The position numbers and the translations under genes are program-made. From positions 1 to 64,000 of the IMG/VR virus record IMGVR_UViG_3300025137_000014: a stretch of 64,000 nt of DNA; one strand, written 5' to 3'. The stretch comes from a virus. Positions 15,016 through 25,052 of the stretch are shown here, piece after piece. Below the pieces are notes generated by a model that worked only from the letters and a program-made list of their open reading frames with translations, was not told the origin of the DNA and did no database searches. Each line of letters opens with the position of its first letter. Within the stretch, counting starts at the first letter, position 1.

Positions 15016-16071
15016 AATGACACTTGCAATTTTCTTTACGTCTTCTTCACGTAAATCAAACTGACCAGGCAAATGTAAGCCTCTAGTTGCTAGTTCGTCT
15101 GCTATTGGTGTAGGTGTTTTCCACTTACGATGAAAAGGTTGATTACAAAGACTATCATATACTGCACGACAACCTATACCTTCTGTACGTAGTTCTTCAA
15201 CAAGTTTATCTCTCTTGCTTACTAGTATCTCTGGATACGTAGGTGTTGCATATTCTAAATCTGTAGGAATAAAATCTACTACTCCCTTTAAGTGTGTACG
15301 ATACCATTTAAATAACTGTTTCTTATGTTGTACTATGAATGGTAACTTCTTCATTTGAGGTACACCGAATGATGCTTGTAAGTCTGTGAACTTAAAATTT
15401 AATCCCATTACATTATAAACTTCGCCTACTTTAACTGTTCTGCCAAAGTTTTTAATAGCATGAATTTGTTTACTAATATTTTCATCGTTAGTAACGATAC
15501 AACCACCTTGTCCTGTAGTAATAATCTTTGGTGCACCAAAACTAAACACACCCATATCACCCATAGTACCACAGTGTATATCGTTGATTGTTTTGCTTCC
15601 CAATGCTTGTGCAGAGTCTTCAATAACGACTCTACCATTTTCTCTTAAAGATTTGATTCGTTCATGAACATCTTTAGGGTATCTACCATTAATTGCTGAT
15701 ACAAATATAACTCTACAATCTGCTGGTATCTTATCAAAGTTTATACAATAATTAAATGGGTCAACATCAACTATTACAGGAACACCGCCCATTAATATTG
15801 CACCATTACATGTAGCCGCTTGAGTATATGCACTTACGGCAAACTTCTCTCCTGGCTTGATTTTAGCTACCATAGAAGCACACAGGAGACCCGTAGTAGC
15901 ACTTGTTACCATGTGTGCATACTTGGCGCCTGTATAGTCACATATAAGTGATTCTAATTCTTTAGTTTTTGTGTGTTCCATAATCCACCCACTAGAATTT
16001 ACGTAGTCATATACGCTATCAATTTCTTCTTTCCCGTATACGGGATTCATGTGACTATTCTTTGTAAGCAT
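14998..16071 (-). CDS. DegT/DnrJ/EryC1/StrS sugar aminotransferase
   Basis: 357 residues, close to the normal family length. SATTGLLCA (57-65) binds PLP phosphate, EDSAQALGS (151-159) supplies the Asp contacting the ring nitrogen, and SFGAPKIITTGQGG carries the PLP Lys at 182. The enzyme transfers an amino group to a keto sugar nucleotide, as in perosamine or 3-amino-deoxy-sugar synthesis. It is transcribed convergently with the plus-strand sugar operon and has its own late promoter at 16105-16112. It thus probably acts at the same time as the methyltransferase and epimerase. Confidence 0.88.
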   Translation of the reverse strand: MLTKNSHMNPVYGKEEIDSVYDYVNSSGWIMEHTKTKELESLICDYTGAKYAHMVTSATTGLLCASMVAKIKPGEKFAVSAYTQAATCNGAILMGGVPVIVDVDPFNYCINFDKIPADCRVIFVSAINGRYPKDVHERIKSLRENGRVVIEDSAQALGSKTINDIHCGTMGDMGVFSFGAPKIITTGQGGCIVTNDENISKQIHAIKNFGRTVKVGEVYNVMGLNFKFTDLQASFGVPQMKKLPFIVQHKKQLFKWYRTHLKGVVDFIPTDLEYATPTYPEILVSKRDKLVEELRTEGIGCRAVYDSLCNQPFHRKWKTPTPIADELATRGLHLPGQFDLREEDVKKIASVIKNHAA

Positions 16072-16104
16072 TTGGAACCTTCTCTGTCTTATGTGTTACA
16101 TGTG

Positions 16105-16112
16105 TATTTATC
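16105..16112 (-). promoter_or_regulatory. Late promoter GATAAATA
   Basis: Minus-strand GATAAATAC 34 bases before the aminotransferase start, in the 45-base gap after the GDP-fucose-synthase-like gene. Confidence 0.65.
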
Positions 16113-16116
16113 TATT

Positions 16117-17007
16117 CTACACCTGTTCATAATACCATTCATACGTTTTAGCGAATGCTTCTTCCATTGAAAATTTAGGAACCCAACCTAACTCTTTTAA
16201 ACGTGTATTGTCAATCGCTCTATTCTTAATTCCTTCAGGTCTATCAGTATTAAACCATAAGTTACCTTTGTATCCACTAACTTTAATTAGTAATTCAGCA
16301 ATCTCTCTAATAGATATCTCATACCCACTTGCTACGTTGACTGTATCGTATTTGTCATTATTTAAAATTATATCCATTCCTGAAACTGCATCTTCAATAT
16401 AAAGTATATCTCTGCTTTGATTTCCAGAACCCCATATCTCAATGCTATCTGTATTATTCTTACATGCATCTACAAACTTCTGCATCAACGCACCGATTAC
16501 ATGAGCATGTTCGCCTGTTCTGTCATGTGGTCCAAACATGTTTGTGTTTATCGCTGTACGCCAATTGGTATCATACTTTTCATTACTTGCTCTACACTGA
16601 TACATTCCCATTAGCTTAGGCAAAGCAGTTGGGAAATATGTAGCATAAGGTTCACCTTGAAGTAGTTGTGTTTCTTTATAAGGTTGATTTCCTATCTCAG
16701 GATAACTACACGTGCTTCCTTGTAATAATACTCTATCTGTTTTTGCAACATGACATGCTTCAAATATATTATTTTGAATTGTTAGGTTCTTAATCATTAA
16801 TTCAAAACTCTTATCTAGGTCTTCTTGCAGTCCACCGACAGTAGCGGCATTTATAACGACATGTGTATGTTTCAATTTGATATCTTGCTTAGTTGAGATA
16901 TTAGATGTGAAGTCTACATTCTGTGTATTGCCTCCTTCTGCATCTGGTATTAATTTCTTATACCATGTGCCTACAAGTCCTCTATCTCCTGCTATATAAT
17001 ATTTCAT
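16117..17007 (-). CDS. GDP-L-fucose synthase-like SDR
   Basis: 296 residues. GDRGLVG (7-13) is the nucleotide-binding loop, GSTCSYP (97-103) holds the Ser and Cys equivalents of GDP-fucose synthase, and FGPHDRTGEHAHVIGAL has the His and the substrate loop typical of WcaG. It should convert GDP-4-keto-6-deoxymannose to GDP-fucose or act on a similar sugar. Oddity: the catalytic YxxxK reads EPYATYFPTALPK, so Tyr121 and Lys131 are ten apart and the residue four before Lys is Thr127. It is last in the radical SAM operon and overlaps the 1295-residue gene by one base. Confidence 0.8.
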   Translation of the reverse strand: MKYYIAGDRGLVGTWYKKLIPDAEGGNTQNVDFTSNISTKQDIKLKHTHVVINAATVGGLQEDLDKSFELMIKNLTIQNNIFEACHVAKTDRVLLQGSTCSYPEIGNQPYKETQLLQGEPYATYFPTALPKLMGMYQCRASNEKYDTNWRTAINTNMFGPHDRTGEHAHVIGALMQKFVDACKNNTDSIEIWGSGNQSRDILYIEDAVSGMDIILNNDKYDTVNVASGYEISIREIAELLIKVSGYKGNLWFNTDRPEGIKNRAIDNTRLKELGWVPKFSMEEAFAKTYEWYYEQV

Positions 17008-20000
17008 TATTCTTTATCCTTATGTATTATAAAGTAATCATTCAATTCTGGAGTGGGACAATGTTTAGTTGACTTTGGTGTTTCGTGTCCTCTATGTGAA
17101 TTTTGCCAATGTGAGATATGTCCTACTTCTCCATCAAATCCTTCGAATGAAGAATACGCATATGGAAATGGTTGTATGACTGCGGAGCCACCTGGTTTTA
17201 ATTGTGTTAATATACAATCTACAAAGTGTTGTATGTCACTGCTTTCGAAAGGAGCAAAGAAAGTATTTCTATCTTTATTCTCATCAGTAATTTGCCAAGC
17301 CTGTGATATATTACCATTTACTAATCTAACAATCTTATCTGTTTTCCAAAATACATTTGACATATTCATAAGTATTATATCATATTTTTCATTAGGATCA
17401 AAGTCTTTTCCGTATGTGTGTTCTATATTATTAAGTAAATCAAAGTCTTTGCGTGGTTGTATATGTACATCTGCTGGTCTTACTATACCTAATGTATTCC
17501 AGACAAATTTAAGTTCATCTAACGAGTCGCCCGCTTCTTTATATGAGTTAGTAGAATATACATTAGTAAATCCTTCCTCTTTTAAAAAGTGTGGCATAAA
17601 ACCAAAATGTGTTCCTATATCTAAAATCTTAATATCTTTAGGTGCATAGTTTAAACCCAAGTTATCAAGTATCATAGAATGATTAACCCAATATGCAGAC
17701 TCTAAAGATGATTGCAAGTACTTAGAATGTTGAACAAGTTTTCTATTTAAAGATTTAAATTTTTTCTTATGTGTATCTTTAAATGTATCAAAGTAATTTT
17801 CAAACCTATAACCAATTCTACCAGTACTATATGGTTTTCTAAAACGCCAAGAACCAAATTCATTATAGTTTATAATATCCCAATGATAGTTATCATTAAC
17901 CCAATCTTTTTCTTCTTGAGTTAATTTACGTGGAGTATCAACTTTTTCTTCCTTTAATATTCTAGCAATATGTCTTGACGAATCTCTATGCCCAAACGTT
18001 CGGTGCCAATCCTTGCCTCGTTCATGATATCCTGTATTATGTATATCATCCATGTCTATCGTCCAAGCTACATTTAATCCATGTTGACTCGCACTTTGTT
18101 GTTGAAGTTCTTTCAAATCTTCTGGTTTATTAAAATCTTCACCCAGTATTTTACCTGTTGTCTCTAAAAATGATGCAAATCTTTTATGTGGATCTCTTGT
18201 AATTGCTATAGCAGGTATATCTTTTATGTTATCAAGATTTTTTTTATTAACTAATCTATAACCTAAATGAGGTGCTACTTTTTTAGCAACAGCTTTATCT
18301 AGTAATCCAACTGTAGGTATTATGATTGTGTTAGTATTCTCACTATACCAAACGTAGTTGTATATAGAATTGTGTGTCACATCGTCAAATTTGGCGTCCT
18401 CAAGCTGTGCTTTGTAGTCACCATTACTTAAAGATTCAAATGCACGTTTATATACTAATGGAGCATAAATATTTTTGTAATGATAGTAATTAAAATCAAG
18501 TACTTCTAGTAATGATTTATCATACTTCCATTCAGTACCATCTCTACGTAATTCAGTATAATCTACAATATTTTTAATTACTTTTGCTATCGCCTCTATA
18601 CGTTCAGCATAAGGCAATTCATCATATGATTCATCCCAATAGCCATCAAATGTTTTGAAGCCTAGATTTCTTAAGTTCTTAAGATAACCTTTATCGCCTA
18701 CAATAACGAATGGCTTTTTAGATAATATTGCTTGTGAAAGTTTTTCACTTATAGAAACATGCTCGTCACTAGATGTAAACTCTGTTATTAGTTCTAGGTA
18801 TGACCTTCTCCTATAAGGTAACATTTCTTCTAATCTATTTAAGGAAGACCCTGCTAACCATTCGTCCCGTGCATGTTGCATACTAAATGGTAATTCTTTT
18901 TTATAATACTCTCTAATAATTTCATCAGCTATGTCTTTGTTATATGAATAGCCGATACGTCCTTCAATAGACTGTATATCACTATCATATAACGGATCGC
19001 CTATACCGTAGTTATCTGTTCCTAAAAAACTATAGTAAGCATTATCTTTTATATTTGTATGATTTTCAATTAGCTTTGCTAATATATCAAGTCTATGGTT
19101 TCTAATTCTTTTATTAAGAAATAAGATATGTTTCTTAGAAATGTTAGCGATATCAAAGTTCCATTTTTCGTCATACTTATTTTCTATCTTGCCCTGTTCA
19201 TAGTCTGCAAAACGTAAGGTACTTGTTGATACAGTTAAGAATTCAACATCGCCTTCTACTTTTGTATCTTCAAACATTGTCCAGTATTTTACATTTTTAA
19301 CATTTTTCTTTTTAGAATAGAACTTGTTTATTTTTTCATAATAAGATATTGGTATAAGTTCTGCACCCATATCAAATATAATACATGCTTTTCCTTCTTC
19401 TAATTCTTTATTAATAGTTTTGTCTTTAATAGTTTTATCAATTAATTTATCAGTCAATGTAAGATAATCATATCCATCAAATTCGTCTTCACCAAAATGT
19501 TCCCATGCAATTAATGGAGATATAAAATAATACTTTTCAAATCTAACATCATCATGTATTTCGTCTATAAAGTTTTGATACATATCATAATGCTGAGGTT
19601 CTGCGTGTATCGTTTGTATTCTAGGCGAACGGTTAATCATCCATTTATTATAAAACATTCGGGGCATTATCTTTTCGGTCTTTCTCATACTTTGCATAGT
19701 AGCATTAAATTCTGTATTAGTTTCTTTTCCACAAAAGATTGAACATGTACGCAATCTTTTATTGTTAACGTTATTGTCTTTCCAATTATCAGGCCAGTGT
19801 TTCTGAAACATTGGGCCATTAATTATGTCTTCTAATTTAGTGTGTTCTAAACTTATTTTATCTCTACCAAAATCATTAATAAATTCTTGTAGCTGAGTTG
19901 TTTCTTCATCAGGGAAAGCGTATAGTTTACTTGCAGTCATACAACACGGAAATACTAATCCTTCACTAGTAACAAAAATACTTTTTGGTTTAATAACTAT

Positions 20001-20894
20001 GCAATCAATTTTAGTTTTACCCATCTTGACTTCGTGCGGAGTAAGTGGTCTATCTTTATCCCATTCATATTTATGGGTATAGGCTTCTTTACCAGAAGTT
20101 TTTGATTTAGTAAAATGTATTTCTTGTAAAATCTTTTCAGGATTGTCAGTATCATCTCCTTCAACTTTTTTAAAAGATGAGTTTGCAATATAAGTATTAA
20201 TCAATTCATTAGTATTACCATCAGACGGTGGATGTATATCGTAATCTTTTAATCCACGTTCATTAAATACTGCTAGTGTCGGTTGTGCTTTTCCTTCGTC
20301 ATTATTAACAAATCCTAATGCTTTTTTAGAATAGAACTCATGTATACCAATTTCTTTCGCTAACTGCTTTGCTTCTTCTACTTGGTGTTGATTATGTTTG
20401 AATACTAAGAACTCCCATCTGGCATGTCCACCACCTTTGATATAATTTTTCATAGCAGACATAATCTTAGACCAGTGTGTTCCTCGTCTATAAATCCAAT
20501 TAGTATTTTCTAGTCCGTCTACACTAAAAGTCATATGACCATTGGTGCCTATTATCTTGCCTAGTTCTTGCCAAAACTTTGGATTACGGCCACTGGCATT
20601 TGAATTCATAGTAATTTTAATATTTGGATTTATAGATTTTAGATATTTTAGAATATCAATAAGTTCTGGGTTAGTCATAGCATCACCATAATTTCCACAC
20701 AGTGACATTCCAAATAATTGTGCTAAAAATTTCTTATCGAAATACTTTTTGAATTGCTCTAACTTTACATAAGTTTCTTTGTATCTTGGATTCTTTCGAC
20801 CGCCCTGTTCTCTGCGATTACATACAGGACATAATGCATTACAAAGACTACTACTTTCGAAATCTAAATGTAATATCTCATCATGAGTGTACAT
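17007..20894 (-). CDS. Four-domain radical SAM/GT/sulfotransferase/methyltransferase fusion
   Basis: 1295 residues. 1-395: radical SAM domain with CNALCPVC (18-25), supplying Cys 18, 22 and 25, and C-terminal auxiliary-cluster cysteines (FPCCMT near 317-318; C384 and C388). About 580-790: a region with SEKLSQAILSKKPFVIVGDK and GFKTFDGYWDESYDE, a pattern of phage glycosyltransferase-like proteins. About 850-1010: sulfotransferase-like, with AITRDPHKRFASF (896-908) as the 3'-phosphate site. About 1068-1245: class I methyltransferase with ILDIGTHFG (1090-1098). Overlaps both neighbours by one base. Assembly of one modified product on one polypeptide is inference. Confidence 0.75.
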   Translation of the reverse strand: MYTHDEILHLDFESSSLCNALCPVCNRREQGGRKNPRYKETYVKLEQFKKYFDKKFLAQLFGMSLCGNYGDAMTNPELIDILKYLKSINPNIKITMNSNASGRNPKFWQELGKIIGTNGHMTFSVDGLENTNWIYRRGTHWSKIMSAMKNYIKGGGHARWEFLVFKHNQHQVEEAKQLAKEIGIHEFYSKKALGFVNNDEGKAQPTLAVFNERGLKDYDIHPPSDGNTNELINTYIANSSFKKVEGDDTDNPEKILQEIHFTKSKTSGKEAYTHKYEWDKDRPLTPHEVKMGKTKIDCIVIKPKSIFVTSEGLVFPCCMTASKLYAFPDEETTQLQEFINDFGRDKISLEHTKLEDIINGPMFQKHWPDNWKDNNVNNKRLRTCSIFCGKETNTEFNATMQSMRKTEKIMPRMFYNKWMINRSPRIQTIHAEPQHYDMYQNFIDEIHDDVRFEKYYFISPLIAWEHFGEDEFDGYDYLTLTDKLIDKTIKDKTINKELEEGKACIIFDMGAELIPISYYEKINKFYSKKKNVKNVKYWTMFEDTKVEGDVEFLTVSTSTLRFADYEQGKIENKYDEKWNFDIANISKKHILFLNKRIRNHRLDILAKLIENHTNIKDNAYYSFLGTDNYGIGDPLYDSDIQSIEGRIGYSYNKDIADEIIREYYKKELPFSMQHARDEWLAGSSLNRLEEMLPYRRRSYLELITEFTSSDEHVSISEKLSQAILSKKPFVIVGDKGYLKNLRNLGFKTFDGYWDESYDELPYAERIEAIAKVIKNIVDYTELRRDGTEWKYDKSLLEVLDFNYYHYKNIYAPLVYKRAFESLSNGDYKAQLEDAKFDDVTHNSIYNYVWYSENTNTIIIPTVGLLDKAVAKKVAPHLGYRLVNKKNLDNIKDIPAIAITRDPHKRFASFLETTGKILGEDFNKPEDLKELQQQSASQHGLNVAWTIDMDDIHNTGYHERGKDWHRTFGHRDSSRHIARILKEEKVDTPRKLTQEEKDWVNDNYHWDIINYNEFGSWRFRKPYSTGRIGYRFENYFDTFKDTHKKKFKSLNRKLVQHSKYLQSSLESAYWVNHSMILDNLGLNYAPKDIKILDIGTHFGFMPHFLKEEGFTNVYSTNSYKEAGDSLDELKFVWNTLGIVRPADVHIQPRKDFDLLNNIEHTYGKDFDPNEKYDIILMNMSNVFWKTDKIVRLVNGNISQAWQITDENKDRNTFFAPFESSDIQHFVDCILTQLKPGGSAVIQPFPYAYSSFEGFDGEVGHISHWQNSHRGHETPKSTKHCPTPELNDYFIIHKDKE

Positions 20895-22090
20895 TAAAAG
20901 TGTCCTTCGAATTCAGGTAAAAAGTCTAGTATGTTTTGTTTTCTAATCTCATCAAGATTTCTAGTATATTCTTTTGCTTTTTCCCATTTTTCTTTTCGGT
21001 CTGGCCCACCAAACATTTTTTTAAATTCTTGCATCTTCCATTCATCAAATACATTAGAAAACTTATTATGTATTGCATCACGCATTGCTTTAGGTAATAC
21101 TGCCGGAGATAATATATCAGGATCATATACGTAATTGTGGTGTACCCAAACACCATGTTCTCTATGGAAGTAATTATAAAAATCACCTAGTGTACTATAA
21201 TTCATCCAAGACACAGTTTGTGTTACATCAATCTCAAACCCTTCATTCTTTAATCTTAAGAAATTCTTTTCAACATCATTCCACTTTGTAGGATATCGAA
21301 TATAATGATTCCTATCACCTAAGTCATCAATACTACAACTTACTTTGACATGGTCAAACTTTCTCCATAAGTCTATAACTTTATCGTTCATATTAGTCAT
21401 GTTGATATTATACCAGAGTTTTATATCTGTTTTTCCTAAGTCAACAAGTCTCTCTAAGAATTTAAAATGTTCTTTAATTAATGTAGGTTCTCCGCCGTTG
21501 ATGTAAAATGTTTTTACTTTATCACAGTGTTGTAGCAAGTCATCCCAAAATCCCTCACGCTCAGGCCATCTAAAGCCTTCCATGGTATCATATGTTGTAA
21601 GTTTAAATGTAGTTTTCTTCTGTAGTGCATCATAATCATTACGCCATTTACTTGAACTTGCTGGATTGCAAGTACGACATGCAACATTACAAACATTACC
21701 TAATCTTAATTCAACAAACTCTAGTTGAACGTCTTTCATAAAGCCATCGCTATCAGTGGCGTCCCTAGCGACTTCTACAGTGTACTCAGGATAGTTTTTA
21801 ATTTCTTCTGTTCTTTTAGAAGCCATGCCTTTTGCTTCTTCTGAATAGCAACGCATACATGCTATAGGCTTTTTGCCGTCTAATACTTCTAGTCTTGCTT
21901 TTTTATAGCTTTCACTATTCATAGTATCAAACACAGTGTCACGATTAAGATTATAAAATCTATCACCATCACGTGAACTACTCAATGAATTGCGGTGGTC
22001 TGCAACACAACAATGTGTTACACCTCCATGCGGATGCGTGGCAAGATGTTGAAATAATAATGGGCAAAAAGTTTCGCTCACGATAACCAT
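20894..22090 (-). CDS. Radical SAM protein with N-terminal twitch-type cysteines
   Basis: 398 residues. Auxiliary cluster cysteines come first: C9, C27-C28, C78 and C81 (CMRC). The radical SAM motif CNVACRTC gives C134, C138 and C141, and INGGEP (198-202 region) binds the SAM amino group. This N-terminal-twitch arrangement is known in marine phages and bacteria but, as far as I know, without a proven reaction. Twitch or SPASM enzymes usually oxidise or crosslink peptides or sugars. Overlaps the 1295-residue gene by one base and the SGNH gene by 13. Confidence 0.85.
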   Translation of the reverse strand: MVIVSETFCPLLFQHLATHPHGGVTHCCVADHRNSLSSSRDGDRFYNLNRDTVFDTMNSESYKKARLEVLDGKKPIACMRCYSEEAKGMASKRTEEIKNYPEYTVEVARDATDSDGFMKDVQLEFVELRLGNVCNVACRTCNPASSSKWRNDYDALQKKTTFKLTTYDTMEGFRWPEREGFWDDLLQHCDKVKTFYINGGEPTLIKEHFKFLERLVDLGKTDIKLWYNINMTNMNDKVIDLWRKFDHVKVSCSIDDLGDRNHYIRYPTKWNDVEKNFLRLKNEGFEIDVTQTVSWMNYSTLGDFYNYFHREHGVWVHHNYVYDPDILSPAVLPKAMRDAIHNKFSNVFDEWKMQEFKKMFGGPDRKEKWEKAKEYTRNLDEIRKQNILDFLPEFEGHF

Positions 22091-22944
22091 CCTAGTTCTT
22101 TTAATTTTGTTTTTAGTATTTTGTTTGTGAATGCATAATACCCTGCTTGTGTACTATGACCATCTGGTGCTACGCCGTGTCCGCTGTTAACTGAATAATC
22201 TAGTATGCCTGTATCTATGTAATCAATATTAACTTTACTCAACGCTTGTTTTAATTTTGGTAATACTGATGGGTCAAAATTAAATGCATCTTCCCAACCA
22301 AATAATATTAGTAATTTATTATTAAAAGACTTGATTGCAGATAGTGTAGACAATATTACATGAAGTCTATATGGATCTGGTTCTGCGCCTTTGCCATGAA
22401 GTGAATATATATTTCTTGTTTGTGATAATGTTTTCTTACTTATATCGAACATGCCTGTACACGAAGGGTCAAACCCGTATATTTTCTTTTCAGTGAAGTG
22501 TTCATCTTCGATAACTTGAAAACATCCCCAATCTTTAACCTCATCTTTTTTATATGCACGTGCAAGTTCATTACCATAGAAATGAGAAGATTGTTGATTT
22601 ATAGGTATAGTAACCCTACCAGGGTTTGTTATCTGAAAAATTACTAAATCATCAGCATCAATCTTATCAGTTAGCATCAAGTTAGACCAAATAGCTATTT
22701 GAGAATCAAGCCCTGCTCCACTCATCGCATAGCTTTCCATATGTATATCATCAGAAGACCACTCGCATGGATTAAAATTATTGACTGCATTAATTCCTAT
22801 TTCTTTTGCAAGTCTCCAATCATCTTCTAAATCATTACGAAATGAAGTTTCTTCGCATTGGTCATTTAGCCAAAGCCAATGATGTTGTGCAGTGTGACTA
22901 CAACCAAATGCTCTAATTTTTATTTTGTCTTGTCCACCACTCAT
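22078..22944 (-). CDS. SGNH/GDSL-hydrolase-like protein
   Basis: 288 residues. IRAFGCSHT near the N-terminus is the SGNH nucleophile block, SGAGLDS the block II glycine, FQITNP the block III Asn, and GVAPDGHSTQAGY the C-terminal Asp-x-x-His pair. All four blocks can be seen, so catalysis (acyl transfer or esterase) is plausible. Its place between radical SAM genes, overlapping them by 32 and 13 bases, suggests it acts on the same product. No signal peptide. Confidence 0.7.
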   Translation of the reverse strand: MSGGQDKIKIRAFGCSHTAQHHWLWLNDQCEETSFRNDLEDDWRLAKEIGINAVNNFNPCEWSSDDIHMESYAMSGAGLDSQIAIWSNLMLTDKIDADDLVIFQITNPGRVTIPINQQSSHFYGNELARAYKKDEVKDWGCFQVIEDEHFTEKKIYGFDPSCTGMFDISKKTLSQTRNIYSLHGKGAEPDPYRLHVILSTLSAIKSFNNKLLILFGWEDAFNFDPSVLPKLKQALSKVNIDYIDTGILDYSVNSGHGVAPDGHSTQAGYYAFTNKILKTKLKELGWLS

Positions 22945-24313
22945 ATAATTCTGGATCCCTTTTATAGATATCTTCTAATCTAAATTGTTCTTGTCTGATT
23001 CGGTCTAATTCTTCTTGATAGTTTCTACCATTAAAAAATTGTTCTTCATGTGTCTCAGGCCATTGTTCTTCAAACGTTTGTCTATCCTTCATACCCTTCA
23101 ACGTATTTACTAGAGTTTGTTGCTTATGAGTAGCCTTTGGCTCAATATAAGCTAATAATTCATCTAAGTGTCTAGTTAATATATGCTTGGGCCATGCAAA
23201 CGGACTAAACACAATATCAGCATGAAAGGCAAACATAATCTTTGTTTCTATTCTTACATCTAATTCTAAACTCAAATCAAATAAATCTTTAATACTAAAC
23301 ATACCAGGACCAGTGATAGTCAAGTCAAATAACATTTTGTCTTTACCACCTGGTGCCGCTAGTCCTTTCTTAAAATTAGCTAACCACTCATCCCATACAA
23401 TGCCTTTACGAATAAACTCTACAATGTCACCTGTACCATCGATACTTGCACACATTAACCAGTCTTTAAACTGAGGTAGATAATCAAATAACTCCATGCC
23501 TTTAAACGTTGTACGAGATAAATTAGAGTTGTATCTTAAGTGACAATTCTTTGCAGAACCATTAGCGACCATTTCTTTTAATGCCCACCAATGTATATCG
23601 TACATAAGTGGCTCTCCACCTACCCAATATATTTCTTCTACTATACCATCACTAATTGCTTTCTTGAATTCTGGTTCAACAACTGTACGCTGAAACTTTA
23701 CCATCTTTTGTTTTACAGTTGGTTGCATAAATGGTTGATGTTCAATCGACCACATGTTGTGCTTTTTCTTTTCTGCTTCCCATGAACTTGATAATTGTTC
23801 ACCACACATACGACACTTGAAGTTACATAGATTAGAATAACGATAGTCAAATGATATTGTAGGCATTGATGTATGCCCATCATCATCTGTCTTATCAAAT
23901 GCTTCTTGTATCTTGTCTCTAAATAAAACTCCTGTAAACCATTTACGATATGAACTTAACGAGAGAATGTCATCATTACAAACATCACATTGTGGTATAC
24001 GTTCTCCTGACATTAGTTTCTTTCTAATATCTTTCATGTAAGGAGAGTTCCAATGTTCTGTTAATGATGAAGGGTTAAAGTCATCTGCATCTGTTTTAGA
24101 ATCTGTTACTTCGCCATATCTTTCATCGTTAGATGCATCAATATATTGTTTCTGAAATGAATGTTCTTCACGTGATGCACAACAAAGTCTACGCTCGCCT
24201 TGAGGAGATATATAGGTATGCGACCATGGCGCCATACAGAAAGTTTTGTTTTCACTTTCTTCTGCACAACTTCCGTCGCTTTTCCAAATAGGTATTATCT
24301 TTTTAGTTGTCAT
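22913..24313 (-). CDS. Radical SAM protein with N-terminal twitch-type cysteines
   Basis: 466 residues. N-terminal auxiliary cysteines: C26 in FCMAPWSH, C44-C45, then C109 and C112 (CDVC). Radical SAM CNFKCRMC gives C163, C167 and C170, followed by WVGGEPL (231-236). Same architecture as the gene at 20894 with a CC pair, so the two form one subgroup distinct from the HPP subgroup at 25049 and 26586. Overlaps the sulfotransferase-like gene by 11 bases. Substrate unknown. Confidence 0.85.
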   Translation of the reverse strand: MTTKKIIPIWKSDGSCAEESENKTFCMAPWSHTYISPQGERRLCCASREEHSFQKQYIDASNDERYGEVTDSKTDADDFNPSSLTEHWNSPYMKDIRKKLMSGERIPQCDVCNDDILSLSSYRKWFTGVLFRDKIQEAFDKTDDDGHTSMPTISFDYRYSNLCNFKCRMCGEQLSSSWEAEKKKHNMWSIEHQPFMQPTVKQKMVKFQRTVVEPEFKKAISDGIVEEIYWVGGEPLMYDIHWWALKEMVANGSAKNCHLRYNSNLSRTTFKGMELFDYLPQFKDWLMCASIDGTGDIVEFIRKGIVWDEWLANFKKGLAAPGGKDKMLFDLTITGPGMFSIKDLFDLSLELDVRIETKIMFAFHADIVFSPFAWPKHILTRHLDELLAYIEPKATHKQQTLVNTLKGMKDRQTFEEQWPETHEEQFFNGRNYQEELDRIRQEQFRLEDIYKRDPELYEWWTRQNKN

Positions 24314-25052
24314 CTAGTACTAAGACTCCGGTTTTACTATCGTACTGACGTTTACACAGTATAGATTCTTTAATTCTATCCTCGACTTCTGAGTAGTTTG
24401 TTATCAGATTTATTTTTTCTTCTTTTGATAATTGTTTTATAAGTCCTCTAGGATCATTATCGATATCAATAAGTTCATGTAATGTTTCATAAGGATAAAA
24501 ATGACAGTCATACTTAGACTTCATTTCTTCAACTGTTCTTGTATATGCTTGATATGATAAATCAAATATTTTAATAAGATGATTTACATGTTCTTTGGTC
24601 GCAGTAAAAGGTTCATATGATGCTTTTTCACGATTAGCAACAACCCAATTACCTGATTTCTGTGCGATAAGGAAGCTACATACTGTATCTAATATATCAT
24701 TTCTAAAACTAAAATGTAAATCAGTTACTTGCAGTCCTTGAAAAAATCTATGCACTTCCATAAAATTAAACTTATATAATCTTTCTGGATTATTTTCTTT
24801 ACTAGTTAATTTCATATTCTGTCGTAATCCACACATGATATGATATTTCATACACCATTCTTGTTCAGGATGTGTTACATTAATGTGTCTTAATTTTTTA
24901 AAATACATCATATATTCATCGTCATGTATTTCTGTCGATGGCAAGTCATGTTCATAAAATTCAAATGGCGGAGTGCATACGTTTGCCGCTATATGATTAC
25001 TGACAATCGTACTTCCGCTTCTTGCATTGTAGACTACTAAATGTCTCCTCAT
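24303..25052 (-). CDS. Sulfotransferase-like protein
   Basis: 249 residues. The N-terminal strand HLVVYNARSGSTIVSN is the 5'-phosphosulfate P-loop of sulfotransferases (RSGST), and HFSFRNDILDTVCSF near 114-127 matches the 3'-phosphate motif (RxDxxDxxxS). The size fits a minimal PAPS-dependent domain. It would move sulfate to a hydroxyl or amine of a glycan or small molecule. Together with the sulfotransferase-like part of the 1295-residue protein, it suggests a sulfated product. Overlaps both neighbours. Confidence 0.7.
   Translation of the reverse strand: MRRHLVVYNARSGSTIVSNHIAANVCTPPFEFYEHDLPSTEIHDDEYMMYFKKLRHINVTHPEQEWCMKYHIMCGLRQNMKLTSKENNPERLYKFNFMEVHRFFQGLQVTDLHFSFRNDILDTVCSFLIAQKSGNWVVANREKASYEPFTATKEHVNHLIKIFDLSYQAYTRTVEEMKSKYDCHFYPYETLHELIDIDNDPRGLIKQLSKEEKINLITNYSEVEDRIKESILCKRQYDSKTGVLVLDDN

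Noticed and set aside
17053-17649. 198-residue plus-strand open frame opposite the methyltransferase part of the 1295-residue gene
   Set aside because: It is Cys/Pro/Ser-rich with no ribosome site and lies wholly antisense to a frame with clear motifs.
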